This document shows positions 11,342-23,382 of a stretch of DNA of 64,000 nucleotides, piece by piece. The DNA lies in assembly GCA_021613535.1 (NCBI GenBank), contig CP075494.1, positions 16,430,001 to 16,494,000 on the forward strand, given 5' to 3'. Source of the DNA: Adineta vaga. Lineage: Eukaryota > Rotifera. The notes beneath the pieces are model-generated. The model made no database searches and was not told where the DNA came from. It saw nothing but the letters and a program-made list of their open reading frames with translations. The translations under genes and the position numbers were made by a program. How positions within the stretch are numbered: position 1 is the stretch's first letter; each line of letters opens with the position of its first letter.

Positions 11342-14019
11342 ATTTTGATTTTATCCATCTTGTATATTTTCGTACTGAATCATAATCAAAATAAATGCAA
11401 AAACTTCAAATCTTATCCGAAATTTATATGTACTGTTAAAAGTGCATATGAGAGAAAGATGTTTGATGAGTCATTTTTGAGCAAATTTGTATTGATAAAA
11501 AACTATATGAGAGCATGTCCACGTAAAGTGATACTTCGCTGATTAAGTCTTAAAACATTTTTTGTCAATAACAACACTTCTAAACGGTATTCTATATGCA
11601 GATTTTAGTGCTGATTACGAATCTGACATTCGTTTTATGAAAAACTGAGGTTTTTCTTTATGGAAGTAGATTTTTAACTTTTTTAAATCGTATTTTTGGT
11701 GCGCTTAGCAGAAATTTTCTTCAAAGTGTGTCGTTTTATATATCTTTCGATGCAGAATTTCATTCTCTACAAAAGATTCATTTATTATATTTGATTTGAA
11801 TGGTATCTTTTGAAAAAATTGATGAACAAATGGATGCACTACAAGTTTAGGGTCCTTTTATGTCATGGTGTTACGCGACATTAAAATGGTTGCAGAGATA
11901 CGAAAGTTGTTTCATTTAGATCTACAACTAAATTCATACAGAAATCTTCAAAACATGATCTTCGTTGAGTTTTACATTAGATTTGAAATGCTGTTTTTTA
12001 ACCATTGAATGATTTTTAAAAGTTTATCATTATACTACCCATGCCGTGACCTTTTTGACGATACTGGCGGTACAACGTGGCTTTCCGCCGATACTTTCCG
12101 TGATTCCCGGTTCTAGCAATGAACCCCACTAAAGTATGCTCTTATGTTCAGAATATCTCTGAAAAACTGGTTTCGAAACTTATTCGCCAAAAAAAGATTT
12201 TTTGCAGCGCCATCTATATTGAAATGCTGAAAAAATCATAATTCTCTTTGTGAATCGTTTCACAGGCTTTGAGATCGATTTAGCCGGTTTGATATTTTTC
12301 GTTTTAGGAGAGTTTTGAAATCACGGTTTTATTTTCATTCGAACTTCTTTTATCTTTTGTTATTAACAAACCATGTCAGATTTTGCACTACATTCGTATT
12401 ATATACTCATTCTATACATGCAAAAGGTTTTACTAAAGAACATGAGAGAAATTTAATATTATGCGGATATGATACAAAAGAACGACTGAAAAAGAAAAGA
12501 TTCGTGACATTAATTTTATTGATTTGACTGTATTATTTACATCCTTCATTTAACAAGAATTCTGGACAGAAGTGATGTTCACTCATTTGTTCGTCACCTT
12601 CCCATATCAGAAGTTGAAATAAATATCAAAATCTCCATAATACCTGATTTATTTACTCTTTCGTCAAATGAATTGTTAACACAACAGCTCAGTCTTGGAT
12701 TTCATTTTTAATAAAATCCAAGACCATGGTATCAAATTACAACATGTGTGCTACGAATTCAATATAAGACATAGGTGCAATATTCTCAAACATATTCTTT
12801 TCTCTCACGTGGGCATATTTCCTTTTGAAACTATATTTACCAGTTCGTCATTACGTGTTTGTATCGATGCTTCCAAAGGTTTCAACTCCAAATTCAAACA
12901 TAAATATTTACATTTCTAACAACATAGAAATTAACAATCTTCATCTACTTCATATTTCGCTTTATTAAAAACTGTTTTCACAATTCTAATACCTACTTGC
13001 AGCCTGAAGCAACAAACATTCATGGCTCAGAAAAAGTACATCTGATGACAAGTTATAGGCATATACCATCCGTTATGAATCTTTATCGTCTTTTTATCAT
13101 TATTACGATTGAATGAGAAAATTACAGAATCAGAATTATTGTTAATTATACTGTTCCATACCTACCATACCGAATTGAGACAACAGCTCTTCTCGACCAA
13201 TAATAAAATCTTACTAAACGATGACGCATATGTTATTGCTTAAATTTACCAGTTCTACAACACAAAGGACTGCACAAAAGAGCATGAAGGAAACTTACTA
13301 TTAAGCTTTAGATACGATGCAACTATGAGACATCTGAACGACAAACGATTATTTCAATTCTCACCGCTAACTGTACAGTATTTATGAAAATGATAACAGT
13401 TTATTATTTGTTCAAGTACCATCCTTCATATAAAGCAGTACGCCTAGAATGATTGTATCTCAATGCAATGAAGATATTTCAGCATATTAGAAGTTTTTAT
13501 CGTGTTTACTAAAGATAAAGCGACTGCTTCATTATGTTACGATTACGCATGCACATTAAAACTTTTTATTAACCAACATCCTGGTGTAAAATTCGAAGTC
13601 TATGTATTTTAATGAAATTTCTCACATCATTAACCATGGCAATCGATCGATTTCACCTTAAAAACCATAAGTTAAAAATTTACCAAGCAGTCATGAAGCA
13701 TAATTATGCAAATCAGAATAACATTATGCTTTTCTATTAATACAGAAGTGGCTATGGACGAGGGGATTCTTATGCGTCTAAAATCCAAAGTTTGCGCCAT
13801 GAATACAGCTTTTTAAAGGACTAATAAAATATTTTTGAGTGTACTTTTTTATCTTACAAACCATGGTTTTTTTACGATTTTCTTTGTTTATTTCGTAATA
13901 AAAGTATTATAGTGGGAAAAAATAACTTTCATAAATATTGTCTTCGAAATTTTGTCCTACCCGATGATTATGTGATTATGAAACAAGTACTGATTTATAT
14001 TATTTACTTGAATAATGTT
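11342..14019. other. Long intergenic stretch without a recognised gene
   Basis: About 2.7 kb with only short, motif-free open frames on both strands. A perfect 11-bp stem-loop occurs at 12692-12724 (GTCTTGGATTT/AAATCCAAGAC). The region 12030-12130 is locally more GC-rich than its surroundings and may be an old repeat, but I cannot identify it. Confidence 0.45.
12692..12724. repeat. Perfect 11-bp inverted repeat
   Basis: GTCTTGGATTT at 12692-12702 is mirrored by AAATCCAAGAC at 12714-12724 with an 11-nt AT-rich loop. It does not sit at the end of a recognised gene. It could be chance or a remnant of a small foldback element. Confidence 0.5.
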
Positions 14020-14345
14020 TATCACCACTAGAAGATGCTATTATTTCTGATAAAAGATTTATGGCTGGTCGAAATAATTTTTTAAGTAATAGTCTCATTG
14101 CTCATAAAACAGAAATTAAATCTATAATAATTAGTAATGATAATAAAAAAATCATTTAATGTTCAATAGATAATTGCATTAAAGTATTTGATATACAATC
14201 AATTGTTTTATCAATGAGTGAATATGAAAAATCTACAAACAAATTTTATTTTAGAAAATAGTTCACAAATTAATAGTTGTTGTCTTTATAATGAATCAAC
14301 AGTCATTCGTTCAACTTGGGATACAGTACTTCTCCCTAATAACGA
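14020..14345 (+). pseudogene. WD40-repeat remnant
   Basis: Two pieces read like WD40 blades: HKTEIKSIIISNDNKKII followed by an in-frame TAA and then CSIDNCIKVFDIQ, and further on, in another frame, NSCCLYNESTVIRSTWD. The phrasing resembles WD40 repeats of BEACH-WD40 (FAN/NSMAF-like) proteins, but that assignment is weak. The stop and frame change indicate a decayed gene. It abuts the truncated G-alpha gene that starts at about 14409. Confidence 0.35.
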
Positions 14346-14408
14346 CAATAAAGTGATTTTTCGTTCTGATAACAGCGTCCATCTAATTTGTGTCCTTAAT
14401 AACAACAC

Positions 14409-15261
14409 ATCCCTATTAAAAGTCTTTGGGATGATTTTGGAATAAAAGAATGTTACGATAGACAACGGGAATATCAATTAATCGATGCAGCTAAATAGTA
14501 GAAAAGAATCTTACTAATGAAAAATGAAGAAATTATTTTTTGTTTTTGTTAAGTTTTTTGGATAATATCGATCGAATTAGTGCACCTAGTTATATATTAA
14601 CTGAAGAAGACATTTTATGTGTTCAAATTCTTACTACTGAAATTGTTGAATATCCAATTAATCTCGACAATATTATTTTTCGGTAAAGAATTAATATTAT
14701 TTTGAATAGAGAATACGGTTGTTTTTTCTTTTATTAAAACTAGGCTCATTGACACTGGTAGAAAATGTTCAGAACATCGAAAATGGATTCATTATTTTGA
14801 GAATGTTACTTCAACCATATTTCTTTTCGCATTCGATGAATATGATCAAATTCTTGTTGAATTTGATAATAAAGTAAAAAAAATATTGAATTTTATTGTT
14901 TGTTTTTAAATATTAAAAAAAAACGTTCAAAATTAGACTAGAATGGAAGAGAGTACAGAATTATTTCATAAAATGATAACTTATCCATGGTTTAAGAATT
15001 CATCTGTAATTCTTTTTTTAAATAAAAAAGATTCATTGGAAGAAAAAATGATGCATTCACATTTAATTGATTATTTTCCAGAATTTGATGGTAAAATTTA
15101 TTAAATTATAGAAAAAAAACCTCAATTTTAAATCTTAGGTCCTAAACGTGCTGCACAATCTGCACGTGAATTTATTCTTAAAATGTATGTTGATCTCAAT
15201 CCATATGATAATAAGATTATCTATTCACATTTTACTTGTGCAACTAATATGAACATAGAAT
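14409..15261 (+). pseudogene. Truncated heterotrimeric G-protein alpha subunit
   Basis: Exons 14409-14497, 14554-14692, 14744-14873, 14937-15090 and 15139-15261 splice in frame through GT-AG introns and encode the C-terminal two thirds of a G-alpha: [52 protein letters not shown] (the NKxD guanine-specificity motif) and SHFTCAT (the TCAT motif). The P-loop and switch I half is absent; upstream sequence is a WD40 remnant. The switch II DVGGQ motif reads DTGRK, so the GTP-hydrolysis glutamine is lost. After NMNIEY the frame runs straight into telomere-like hairpin H4; beyond it, near 15358-15408, [13 protein letters not shown] could be the displaced C-terminal helix. There is no frameshift, so the damage is by truncation and insertion. 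Confidence 0.75.
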
Positions 15262-15344
15262 ATCTTGAGGGTGGGTGTGGGTGGGTGTGGGTGTGGGTGT
15301 GGGTAAAGGTACGTATCTTTCTCTTATGTATACACACTCACACT
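15262..15344. repeat. Telomere-like hairpin H4, inside the G-alpha remnant
   Basis: Begins ATCTTGAGGGTGGGTGTGGG and continues with several TGTGGG units. The loop region GTATCTTTCTCTTATG resembles that of H3, and the right arm (ACACACTCACACTC) is decayed. It interrupts the last G-alpha exon. Confidence 0.85.
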
Positions 15345-15874
15345 CTTATTTCACAGATTTTAAGAATCATTGTTAAGCATCTGAACCCACTTGGAAGCTT
15401 TCAGACGGCTAGAAAATCATTTTCTAGAGTCAGCGAAAGTGCATCTTTTTTAGGGTGCATTTATAGGACGTTTTTCTTTTCGCGTCGGTTAAAGTTCGAA
15501 AATAAAACATACCTGGTGACTTTTCTGTCTATTTTAACATCAAATAAGACCTTTTCAGCTGAATAAATGCGCTGTAAAAGATAAGAATTTTTGCAAAAGG
15601 ATTCTTTGCTCTGCGCTTATTTTCATTATTTGCTGATAGATACAATTGATGCGAAGATAACATCAATTTCGACATGATTAAATGTCCTCTCTCATATATA
15701 AATTGAAAGCATTCTGTTATGCGACTATCAAGTTGAGTATCAAGATCTCAGTTCGATGGTTTCGTAAATAGTATTGACGAAATGGTCATCTTCCATTGAC
15801 TTATATTCATATTTGTAGATAACTACTCAACATACTTTACATTTATTTTTTCAAATAAAAAACCTAGTTGAAGT
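15345..15874. other. Intergenic, possible displaced G-alpha C-terminus
   Basis: Apart from the possible G-alpha tail at about 15358-15408, no gene is recognised. The end of the stretch should hold the promoter of the M28-like gene that starts at 15875. Confidence 0.4.
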
Positions 15875-18800
15875 ATGATATGTGATTATGAACAAGTTGG
15901 TACAAATAACATTATTCAGCAGAGTGAATTGTTAACAGAAGAAGCGACATCAGTCTACAATGAGCTATCATCTAAAAAACAACAGCAAAAACATGTATTA
16001 CACAAGTATGATTAAATCTATTACATGAATATATTCTATACAGTTCTAATGTATCAATTTGTTTAGTCTATATCTATATTCAATTTATAAGATAGCAAAA
16101 AATAAATGGTCCTATGCTATCTTGTTATTGGTACTTGTAATAGGTACAAGTGCTGCTGTATTTATTAGTCATCAAACAAAACAAGATCAAAACGAAATCA
16201 TCGTGAAAAGTCAAAGTATAGTTGTTTTTTTTTAATAATTAATAATAAATTAAGTAATATCGAACAAACCGTTTTGATAAAATAATCATTTGGTTGGATG
16301 TAGAGTGGAACTCTAAATGATCAGATTGCTTGAATAGATCGAATCTGTTTACATGTGTATAACATTAAACGTTTCCATTCACAACTTCTAGAGCAATGAT
16401 TAATAAAAAAGTAGAATATATAACCTAGAGACAAACGCTTTGAAATCGACGGAGAACCCATGGTCAGGCGCCATGAACTTTTGACAGGATTTTAGCAAAC
16501 GATCCTCGCCCGTATTAGAATCTAACCATAACGAGACGATGTAACAGCTATTCAAAGCTAGTAAACCACAAAAGATAATCTATACTGTAACATAGCGCAA
16601 CCCTAAACACAACTTCCATCGGTTACGGGCCGCATGGGACGACCTGAGTATTATCTTATCTTATTCACAAAGCAATTCATATAGTATCGGAAAAAAGGAA
16701 TATTTTGTTTTATTACAGAAACATCCTCAAATGAAGAATGGTACGATAATTATCAATCAGACGAAGAAGATTCGCGTGAATATTATTCAAAAAATTCTCG
16801 ATCTTCTTCTGTATGTATTTTTCTAATAATTATATAATTACTATTTTACTTTTAAGAAAGTTAAATCACCTAAAGATATTGGATATTTTAATGTTTATAT
16901 TCGTGAAAATTTACATGAAAATAGTCGACGAGCATTTCAGCGATATCAATTTCCAGCTGCTCGTTATAATCGTCATGAATTTCGTACGAATTTCTTTTCT
17001 GTTATTATTCAATTTAAATAGTATTTAATTTAGCTATAAAGGGTCCATTTCTGAATTTTCAATTGACATTGTCGATATTTGTACATCCACGTACACGTCA
17101 AACAATTATTTATTCATCAAAAAATGAAGGTCACTATATGATTATTTTCAAAATAACATTCACTGAAAAAGAAAATATTTTTTTATTTTTTTAGTTTATC
17201 TTTTACCTGCATTATATAATAAACATGAAGAAATCTTTTCAATTGGTGAACTTATTGCTTCTGGATATGCTACATTTACACCAGATGATATTAAAATGAA
17301 AACATCTTATGATATAACAAATCTATTTCATGAAAAACGATGTAAGTCTATTCTTTCGCTTTAATGAAGTTTTTCAAATAGTTCGATCTTTCTTTCGAAT
17401 AGTGATGCAATCTGGTTTACCAAAGATAAATCCATTCACAGGTGCTTTTACCGATGGAATTTATACAAAACTTCGATCCTCTTTCGTATCAAAACATTCA
17501 GAAAAGAGAACATACAATAGAATTTCTAATGACGAAGATTATAATCGTCAAGATTCATCATATTCACGTAATCCATATTATTCTAAACCACGATCACGAT
17601 CGCGCTATGACGGTAATATACAAATGATAAATATATCATCTTATAATACAAAGAAGTATTTTGTTCGTGAAATTAAAGCTGTATATTACTAATTTCAACT
17701 TGAATTAGATATTTTCTTAATAATAGGAGAAATTTGAGAACAAATCCAATCAAAACTGAGGTTGCAGAATTCTCAATGATTGTGATAAATAAAACCTATT
17801 GATTCGAATCAACTATGAATTTCTACTAGATTTGTTATAGAATTCGATTAAATCTGTTTATAGGAGGTATTTTCAAATGAGAATGTCTTTTATTTTATAG
17901 ATGTTTCGACAAAAAAAACAACACGAACTACAACAACATCAAACGATATACCAATTGAACTCAAATTCGTTGAAGAAATTAAAATGTCTGATGTAATGAA
18001 GCATCTTAAGAAGTTGCAAAGCATCGCATCTAGTAACAATAATATTCGAGCAGCATTCACAAATGGTTTTGACGAAACAATGAATTATATATACGAATAT
18101 CTTTCAAAAAACACAAATTTTAAACTAACAAGAAGATCATTTCAGACAAGAAAGTTCTTACTTGGCGCAAATCCAAAATTAACAACATCAATTGATGGTG
18201 TCATAAAAGATCGTAATTATTCATTAGTTTTGAGTGAATCAGAATTTTTTTTCATGGACTATTCGAGAGCAATCGATATGGATGAATTTATTCCAATCAA
18301 TATTATTCCAAATTTAGGGTGTAATGAAGAAGATTGGATTGCTGCAAATCCTTCTCCATCTAGTCAAGTAGCATTGGTTAAACGAGGTGAATGTAATTTT
18401 ATTCAAAAAACTGATTTGGCATTGAAATATGGTGCTCGTGCTATTTTGATATACAACGACGGTGTAACTGCTGATCGTACTCTAGTTATTGGTACTCTAA
18501 CCGCTAGTACTAATGAGATGCCAGCATTATTCTTGTCATATTATCTCGGTCAAGAACTGGTTACAGCTGCTCAAAAATCATCAAGTAGTGTTATGGTTCG
18601 TCTTTCTATCTACATTAGAGATGACTCGATTGGTACTACTGAAAATATTTGTGCTGATACATTGACAGGCGATCCATCTCAAACAATTATTATCGGTGGT
18701 AGTAGTGATAGTACAAGTTTCGGACCAGGACTTAATGACAATGGTAATTAATCGACTTGAATTCGTTTCTTTATGTCTTTTTTATTTCAGGTAGTGGTAT

Positions 18801-19539
18801 TTCAGGTATACTCGCTTTAGCTAAAACTCTTTTTCGGCTTTTGAAAACTTCCACGTATACTGAATACAAATATCGAGTCCGATTTTGCTGGTGGACTGCA
18901 GCTAACGAGGGTGTGGGTTCAACGGCTTATATAAACGAAGCAAAAAATTCTATTAGTGTTGGTGAACGTCTTAATGATCATTTACTCTATCTTAATTACG
19001 ATGCGATTGGTTCACCAAATTTCAAGTTTGGAATTAGAGATGGTGAGTCGCTTGTTGATAGCTTTCCAGACGAAGTCTTTTCAGGTATTCAAAAAATCAC
19101 GAATCTTTATAAAGATTGGTTCATTAAAAATAATTTGCCATGGGATCTTACTGATATTGATGACAATACTGGTGATACACCATTTTATTCAGAAAATATT
19201 GTTGTTGGAGGTTTATTCAGTGGTGAGACTGATATTAAAACACAAGAACAACGTGATCGATATGAAGAAATGCTTGGAAACGGTCGTGGTGGAATAGCAA
19301 ATACCCCTTTTGATCCATGTCAGGGTTTACCATGTGATACGATACAAAATGTTAATGTCTTTGCTCTTGAAAAGATGATCAAAGCAGCTGCTTATGCCTT
19401 GGAGTATTTGGGTAGACAAGATGATTTGAAAGCTTGGCTTTCTTCATCTTTTCCAACTCAACGATTAGCTAAAGCATCAGTTAAAAAAGAAAAGCACATG
19501 TCACACAAAGGGTGCTCTAATGGAAGATGTCGTACATAA
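15875..19539 (+). CDS. Membrane-anchored PA/M28 peptidase homologue, probably inactive
   Basis: Nine exons (15875-16005, 16067-16215, 16719-16810, 16857-16983, 17034-17129, 17195-17341, 17403-17612, 17901-18743, 18791-19539) join in frame to 847 aa. A transmembrane anchor (about residues 58-77) follows a short cytoplasmic tail, giving type II topology. Residues 90-330 have no known domain and are Ser/Arg/Tyr-rich near the end. A PA domain (QVALVKRGECNFI, GARAILIYND) precedes an aminopeptidase Y-like M28 domain. In active M28 enzymes the zinc site uses GAHLDS, GAEE and a histidine before the last CDT. Here these read GGSSDS, TAANE and DPCQGLPCDT, so the His, both Glu and the final His are missing, while GLNDNGSG and NYDAIGSPN keep their Asp. 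I infer a pseudopeptidase, perhaps an extracellular binding or scaffold protein. Intron 2 (503 nt) is unusually long and contains an unidentified GC-richer segment (16440-16660). Confidence 0.85.
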
Positions 19540-20124
19540 GAATATTTTCTAATCAACATATTATGTTTTATTCAAGAATAAGTATTTAAAAAAATTGCGA
19601 TTGATTGATTTTTTAATAAATTTTACTTTTCATTTGATAATGAATCAAGTTATTTTTGTTATTTGAAACCAGCATCAATGTAGGATTTATGAGGAGAGAG
19701 ATGAGCCACGCTGGAATGTCTGTGCATCAAAATTATCGTGAAAAATCTTTTCGATGACTTGTTTTTCAATGAATTAATGTGTTTGTCTCTATCAGGACTA
19801 CAGTCGTAAGCAACTTTATAAATATATAAGAGGTATATGATACATACAAACATTAGTATTTGCATAATAGATCAACGATATTAATAACTATAGAGATTGG
19901 GTTTTTACTATTTGATAGTCCTCTTGACTAGGTACAAAGCCAGAAATTTGCGAAATCACAAAACTACTGACCATTTCAGAATGGAGTTTGTGCGTATGTT
20001 GAGGCTTGTTTCAGACAAAGTTTTGATAGAAAACTACGGTCTAGATTCAAACTGATATCAGATTTAAAACCAGCGTTAAGAACTAAATCAATCCATTAGG
20101 GTCCGACGGGATTATCCCGATCCC
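19540..20124. other. Intergenic, nothing recognised
   Basis: An AT-rich spacer between the M28-like gene and hairpin H5. No conserved coding frame is visible; a 68-codon minus-strand frame has no motif. Confidence 0.45.
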
Positions 20125-20187
20125 ATCTTGAGGGTGCGGGTGTGGGTACTACATTTATCTAACACCTATACACCGCACCCACCCTCA
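20125..20187. repeat. Telomere-like hairpin H5
   Basis: Begins ATCTTGAGGGTGCGGGTGTG and ends CCGCACCCACCCTCAA. The loop CTACATTTATCTAACACC is a variant of the H1 and H15 loop. Both ends are well preserved, defining the terminal inverted repeat CTTGAGGGTG. Confidence 0.9.
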
Positions 20188-20358
20188 AATAGTCTTGTTT
20201 TGACAGTCGACTGCAACAGATCTTTTTCCTTTTTTCGTTCTTCATGTGCTTATCGATGAATCACGATGACAACTTCATTATCGTTATGTCAATAAACACG
20301 TGTATCGTATGACAAAAATAAAGAACGCTTTTACTTTGTTAAGAAATTGTTTTTTAAG

Positions 20359-22185
20359 ATGGAAAGCACAAAACGTATTAAGTGTGAAAAAACGTCGTTT
20401 AATTGTTTACCAAATGAAATTCTTTTGATGATATTTGAGTATCTATCTGCAAATGATATTATTTATACATTCTTTTTTCTAACTGAACGATTAAATAATT
20501 TCTTATTACACAATCAACGTTATTTCAACTATTTGGAATTACCAACAGCAGATTTAGATATATGGGAAATCATTTTATCAATAATTGGTTCAAAAATCAA
20601 ATGTTTAAATATAACAACAACTCATTTATTCTTTCCGTTAAAATATTTTCCAAATCTAAAATCATTAATGATTTCTTCATTATACGGTTTATCAGAAGAG
20701 AAATTGACATATATCATTGAAAATGATCTATTTAAAAATTTATCTTCATTAAAAATCAAACAAGAAAAGATATTTCCCAATCCATATCTTCCAGATAATG
20801 TTATTTGTGGAGATAAGATTTTGAAAAACGTTTTTAATGAAAATAATTCATTAGAAATATTTGAATATTCATTAATGATAAGACCATCTGTCATTTATTC
20901 AAATACAAATAAACTTCAAATTAATTTTAATTTTAATTTACATTCATTAACATTAGCATTAAGTTGTTTTGAACACATATTTGCTGTGATTCAATTTACA
21001 CCAAATTTAAAATATTTCAATGTTAAAACACAAATACCTTTTGCGAATGAACAACCACCAATTGAGAAAACTAATGTTAAATTAAACGAATTACATTTAA
21101 CATTGAATAAACCTCCTAATAACGATGGTAATATTCATGTAGTAATTGATGAAATAAAACAATTTTCATCGTCATTAGTTTGTTTATCACTCGATTTAGT
21201 TGATTATTCTGTTCGAGGTATAAATGAATTTCCATTTGATAGTTTACAACTTCCACAATTATTGAAATCAATGAAAGAACTGAAAGCATTTCATCTCTAC
21301 ACTAAACAATCTTCTTTTCAATATCATAATAATATTGATTTATCACAATTTAAAGATCAATATTGGTTTAAACAGAATCCATCATTTGGAATGCATGATG
21401 ATTATATTTATACATTACCATTTCATTTCAATAATATTTATGATTGTTTTCAAGATTTTAGTGAAATTAAATCAAATGATTGTAAGATTTTAGAGAGCAA
21501 TTCTCGAATATGGTCTAAAGTTAAATCTATTCAATTGCCTAGAAGATACGGATATGATAGAAATTTTGTAAAAGAACTCAAAATGAAAATGCCAAAGTTA
21601 AATTTAATTAAATTTAATGCTTATGGGACTTCATCTAAAATTCAAACAGATGATTCATCATCTGAAAATATAGATGTTACATTAGATAATGTAAAGACTA
21701 TTCAATTTATTCGAGGATCGATTGAAAATGAAAAGGATTGGATTATTTCTTCATTACCAAATTTAAAACATTTGGTTTTATCTTATACAGAAATACCTTC
21801 AAAAGATAGTCAATTAACTCGAATATTAAATGAAAATATTCAACGATTAGACATAGATGCATATTGTCAAATTGAACAATTAATGGAAATGAATTCTGTT
21901 TGCTTTTCAAATGTTGAAAATATTAATTTTTATTTAAATGATAGTTCAAAAAGTCCAGAATGGTATGCAGAGATTGTTTTGAAAATATTAAAAAAATTTC
22001 AAAATTTAAAGATAATGATGATTTGTATTGCTCATCGGTGTCACGGATATGGAGAATTATCTTTTCCTGAAAAAAATTTGACCAAAATTATTGAATATTT
22101 CAATATGAATGAAATGCATAAAAACTATCAAGTGGAATATTTGAAAGGGTACACTTTATTTTTAAACATGTCTTTTCAAAATTAA
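20359..22185 (+). CDS. F-box protein with diverged leucine-rich repeats
   Basis: A single exon of 608 aa from the ATG at 20359 (MESTKRIKCEK). Residues about 14-52 (FNCLPNEILLMIFEYLSANDI) are a typical F-box start, the segment that binds Skp1 in SCF ubiquitin ligases. The rest has irregular Leu/Ile/Phe-rich repeats (for example FPNLKSLMISSL, LPNLKHLVLSYTEI), consistent with a curved LRR-like substrate-binding domain. Such intronless F-box/LRR-like genes form a large family in rotifers. The substrate is unknown. No transmembrane segment or enzyme motif is visible. A hairpin (H5) lies about 170 bp upstream. Confidence 0.8.
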   Translation: MESTKRIKCEKTSFNCLPNEILLMIFEYLSANDIIYTFFFLTERLNNFLLHNQRYFNYLELPTADLDIWEIILSIIGSKIKCLNITTTHLFFPLKYFPNLKSLMISSLYGLSEEKLTYIIENDLFKNLSSLKIKQEKIFPNPYLPDNVICGDKILKNVFNENNSLEIFEYSLMIRPSVIYSNTNKLQINFNFNLHSLTLALSCFEHIFAVIQFTPNLKYFNVKTQIPFANEQPPIEKTNVKLNELHLTLNKPPNNDGNIHVVIDEIKQFSSSLVCLSLDLVDYSVRGINEFPFDSLQLPQLLKSMKELKAFHLYTKQSSFQYHNNIDLSQFKDQYWFKQNPSFGMHDDYIYTLPFHFNNIYDCFQDFSEIKSNDCKILESNSRIWSKVKSIQLPRRYGYDRNFVKELKMKMPKLNLIKFNAYGTSSKIQTDDSSSENIDVTLDNVKTIQFIRGSIENEKDWIISSLPNLKHLVLSYTEIPSKDSQLTRILNENIQRLDIDAYCQIEQLMEMNSVCFSNVENINFYLNDSSKSPEWYAEIVLKILKKFQNLKIMMICIAHRCHGYGELSFPEKNLTKIIEYFNMNEMHKNYQVEYLKGYTLFLNMSFQN

Positions 22186-22879
22186 ACTTTATATTTTATC
22201 AAAATATTTTTAATCAAGACGATTTATTGACGCTAGGACAATTTGTCATACTAATATAATTCGATTAACTTAGAAATATATGAATACGATAACTATTAAG
22301 TTTATAGAATATGTTCTATAGAACTAAGATTTATTGATGCAACTTAATTGTTCGAATAGATTATTTATTAGTTAAAGATTTAGTAATATATCAAGACTTT
22401 TGCCCACCATCACGCTTTATCGTCTCCTTATCATCGCTGATCTCTTGGATTACGTACGGAAAAATATTTAAGTAGATACCGCCGCTAGACTGAGTAGAAG
22501 AAAAACACAGTTAACCGCAGTCTGTATATTATCTCGAATAATATCATTATTTGAATCAATTTATTTTTAAAACATGACTGAAATTTCTAAGGTTATTTTT
22601 CTAATAAGATTATATCACTAAAACTTATTATTTAAAAGTTATCGATTGAAACTAAATTTACCATCATCTTACAACATGAAAAGTTAGAAAAAATAACAGT
22701 TTGACGATTCGCAACGTCTAATAAACCTTTTTTTTGTTTCTTGAAGTGCTTCATAAATCCATTAAGGATTTATATCTTCGTTAAGTGTAATCAAAATGAA
22801 ATTCTTTATACTTTGGAACTTCATAAATCTTTTTCTACGTTTATGAGACCATCATAAACGCTTTTATCGTTGGTTATTA
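22186..22879. other. Intergenic, nothing recognised
   Basis: AT-rich sequence between the F-box gene and hairpin H6; no coding frame with a motif on either strand. Confidence 0.5.
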
Positions 22880-22949
22880 TTGAGGGTGTGGGTGTGGGTG
22901 TGGGTGTGCGCGATGAAAGAGAAGACACGCGCAAACATCCACACCCGAA
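22880..22949. repeat. Telomere-like hairpin H6
   Basis: Left arm TTGAGGGTGTGGGTGTGGG plus a further TGTGGG unit, loop GATGAAAGAGAAGACACGCGC, right arm CATCCACACCCG. The loop is a relative of those in H8 and H14 (GAAAGAAGACAGGAG). It forms the left border of the urea carboxylase fragment. Confidence 0.85.
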
Positions 22950-22967
22950 TTATATAATTTACCGAAA

Positions 22968-23382
22968 TCAATTGGTTCTTCTATTGAAGATCGTATTTGT
23001 AGCGAAGATCTTTTACATGATTTTCGTCTATCATCAGGTTTTCTTTATCAAGTTGAATTTCTAACAAAAGATGTTCATATTGATACTTGGATTTGTAATG
23101 GAACAGAAATTTCACCACATTCTATGATACTCTATTGACAAAAATTGTTGTTCATGGTCAAAATCGAAAAGAAGCAATTGAAAAAATGTGTTACGCTCTT
23201 CAACAAACAAATCATTTTGGAATTCAAACAAATTTAGATTTTCTTTGTCAATTAATTTTTTTTTGGAATATCGGTATTTCACCATTTGGCCCAATGGATG
23301 CGATTATGCATTTCGAATTACAAATCATTTAGTTGGAAATTATGAAAATACAGCTGGAATTGAATGTAACTTTGGATGAAGA
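22968..23382 (+). pseudogene. Urea carboxylase (urea amidolyase-type) fragment
   Basis: Conceptual translation in three frames gives pieces of the biotin-carboxylase C-terminus, RICSEDLLHDFRLSSGF, HIDTWICNGTEISP, then YDTLLTKIVVHGQNRKEAI and FGIQTNLDFLCQLI. After an apparent internal deletion comes the start of the AHS2/KipA-like part, WNIGISPFGPMDA, then AFRITNHLVGNYENTAG. The order and wording (DTW--GTE-SP, V-PSGPMD, NRLVGN) fit ATP-dependent urea carboxylase better than acetyl- or methylcrotonyl-CoA carboxylases. At least two frameshifts and a deletion make it a pseudogene. Urea carboxylase is a bacterial and fungal enzyme, not typical of animals, so horizontal acquisition is likely. Hairpins H6 and H7 flank it directly. 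Confidence 0.75.

Noticed and set aside
16440-16660. Possible SINE or tRNA-derived repeat in intron 2 of the M28-like gene
   Set aside because: GC-richer than its surroundings, but I could not find A/B boxes, a tail or flanking duplications.
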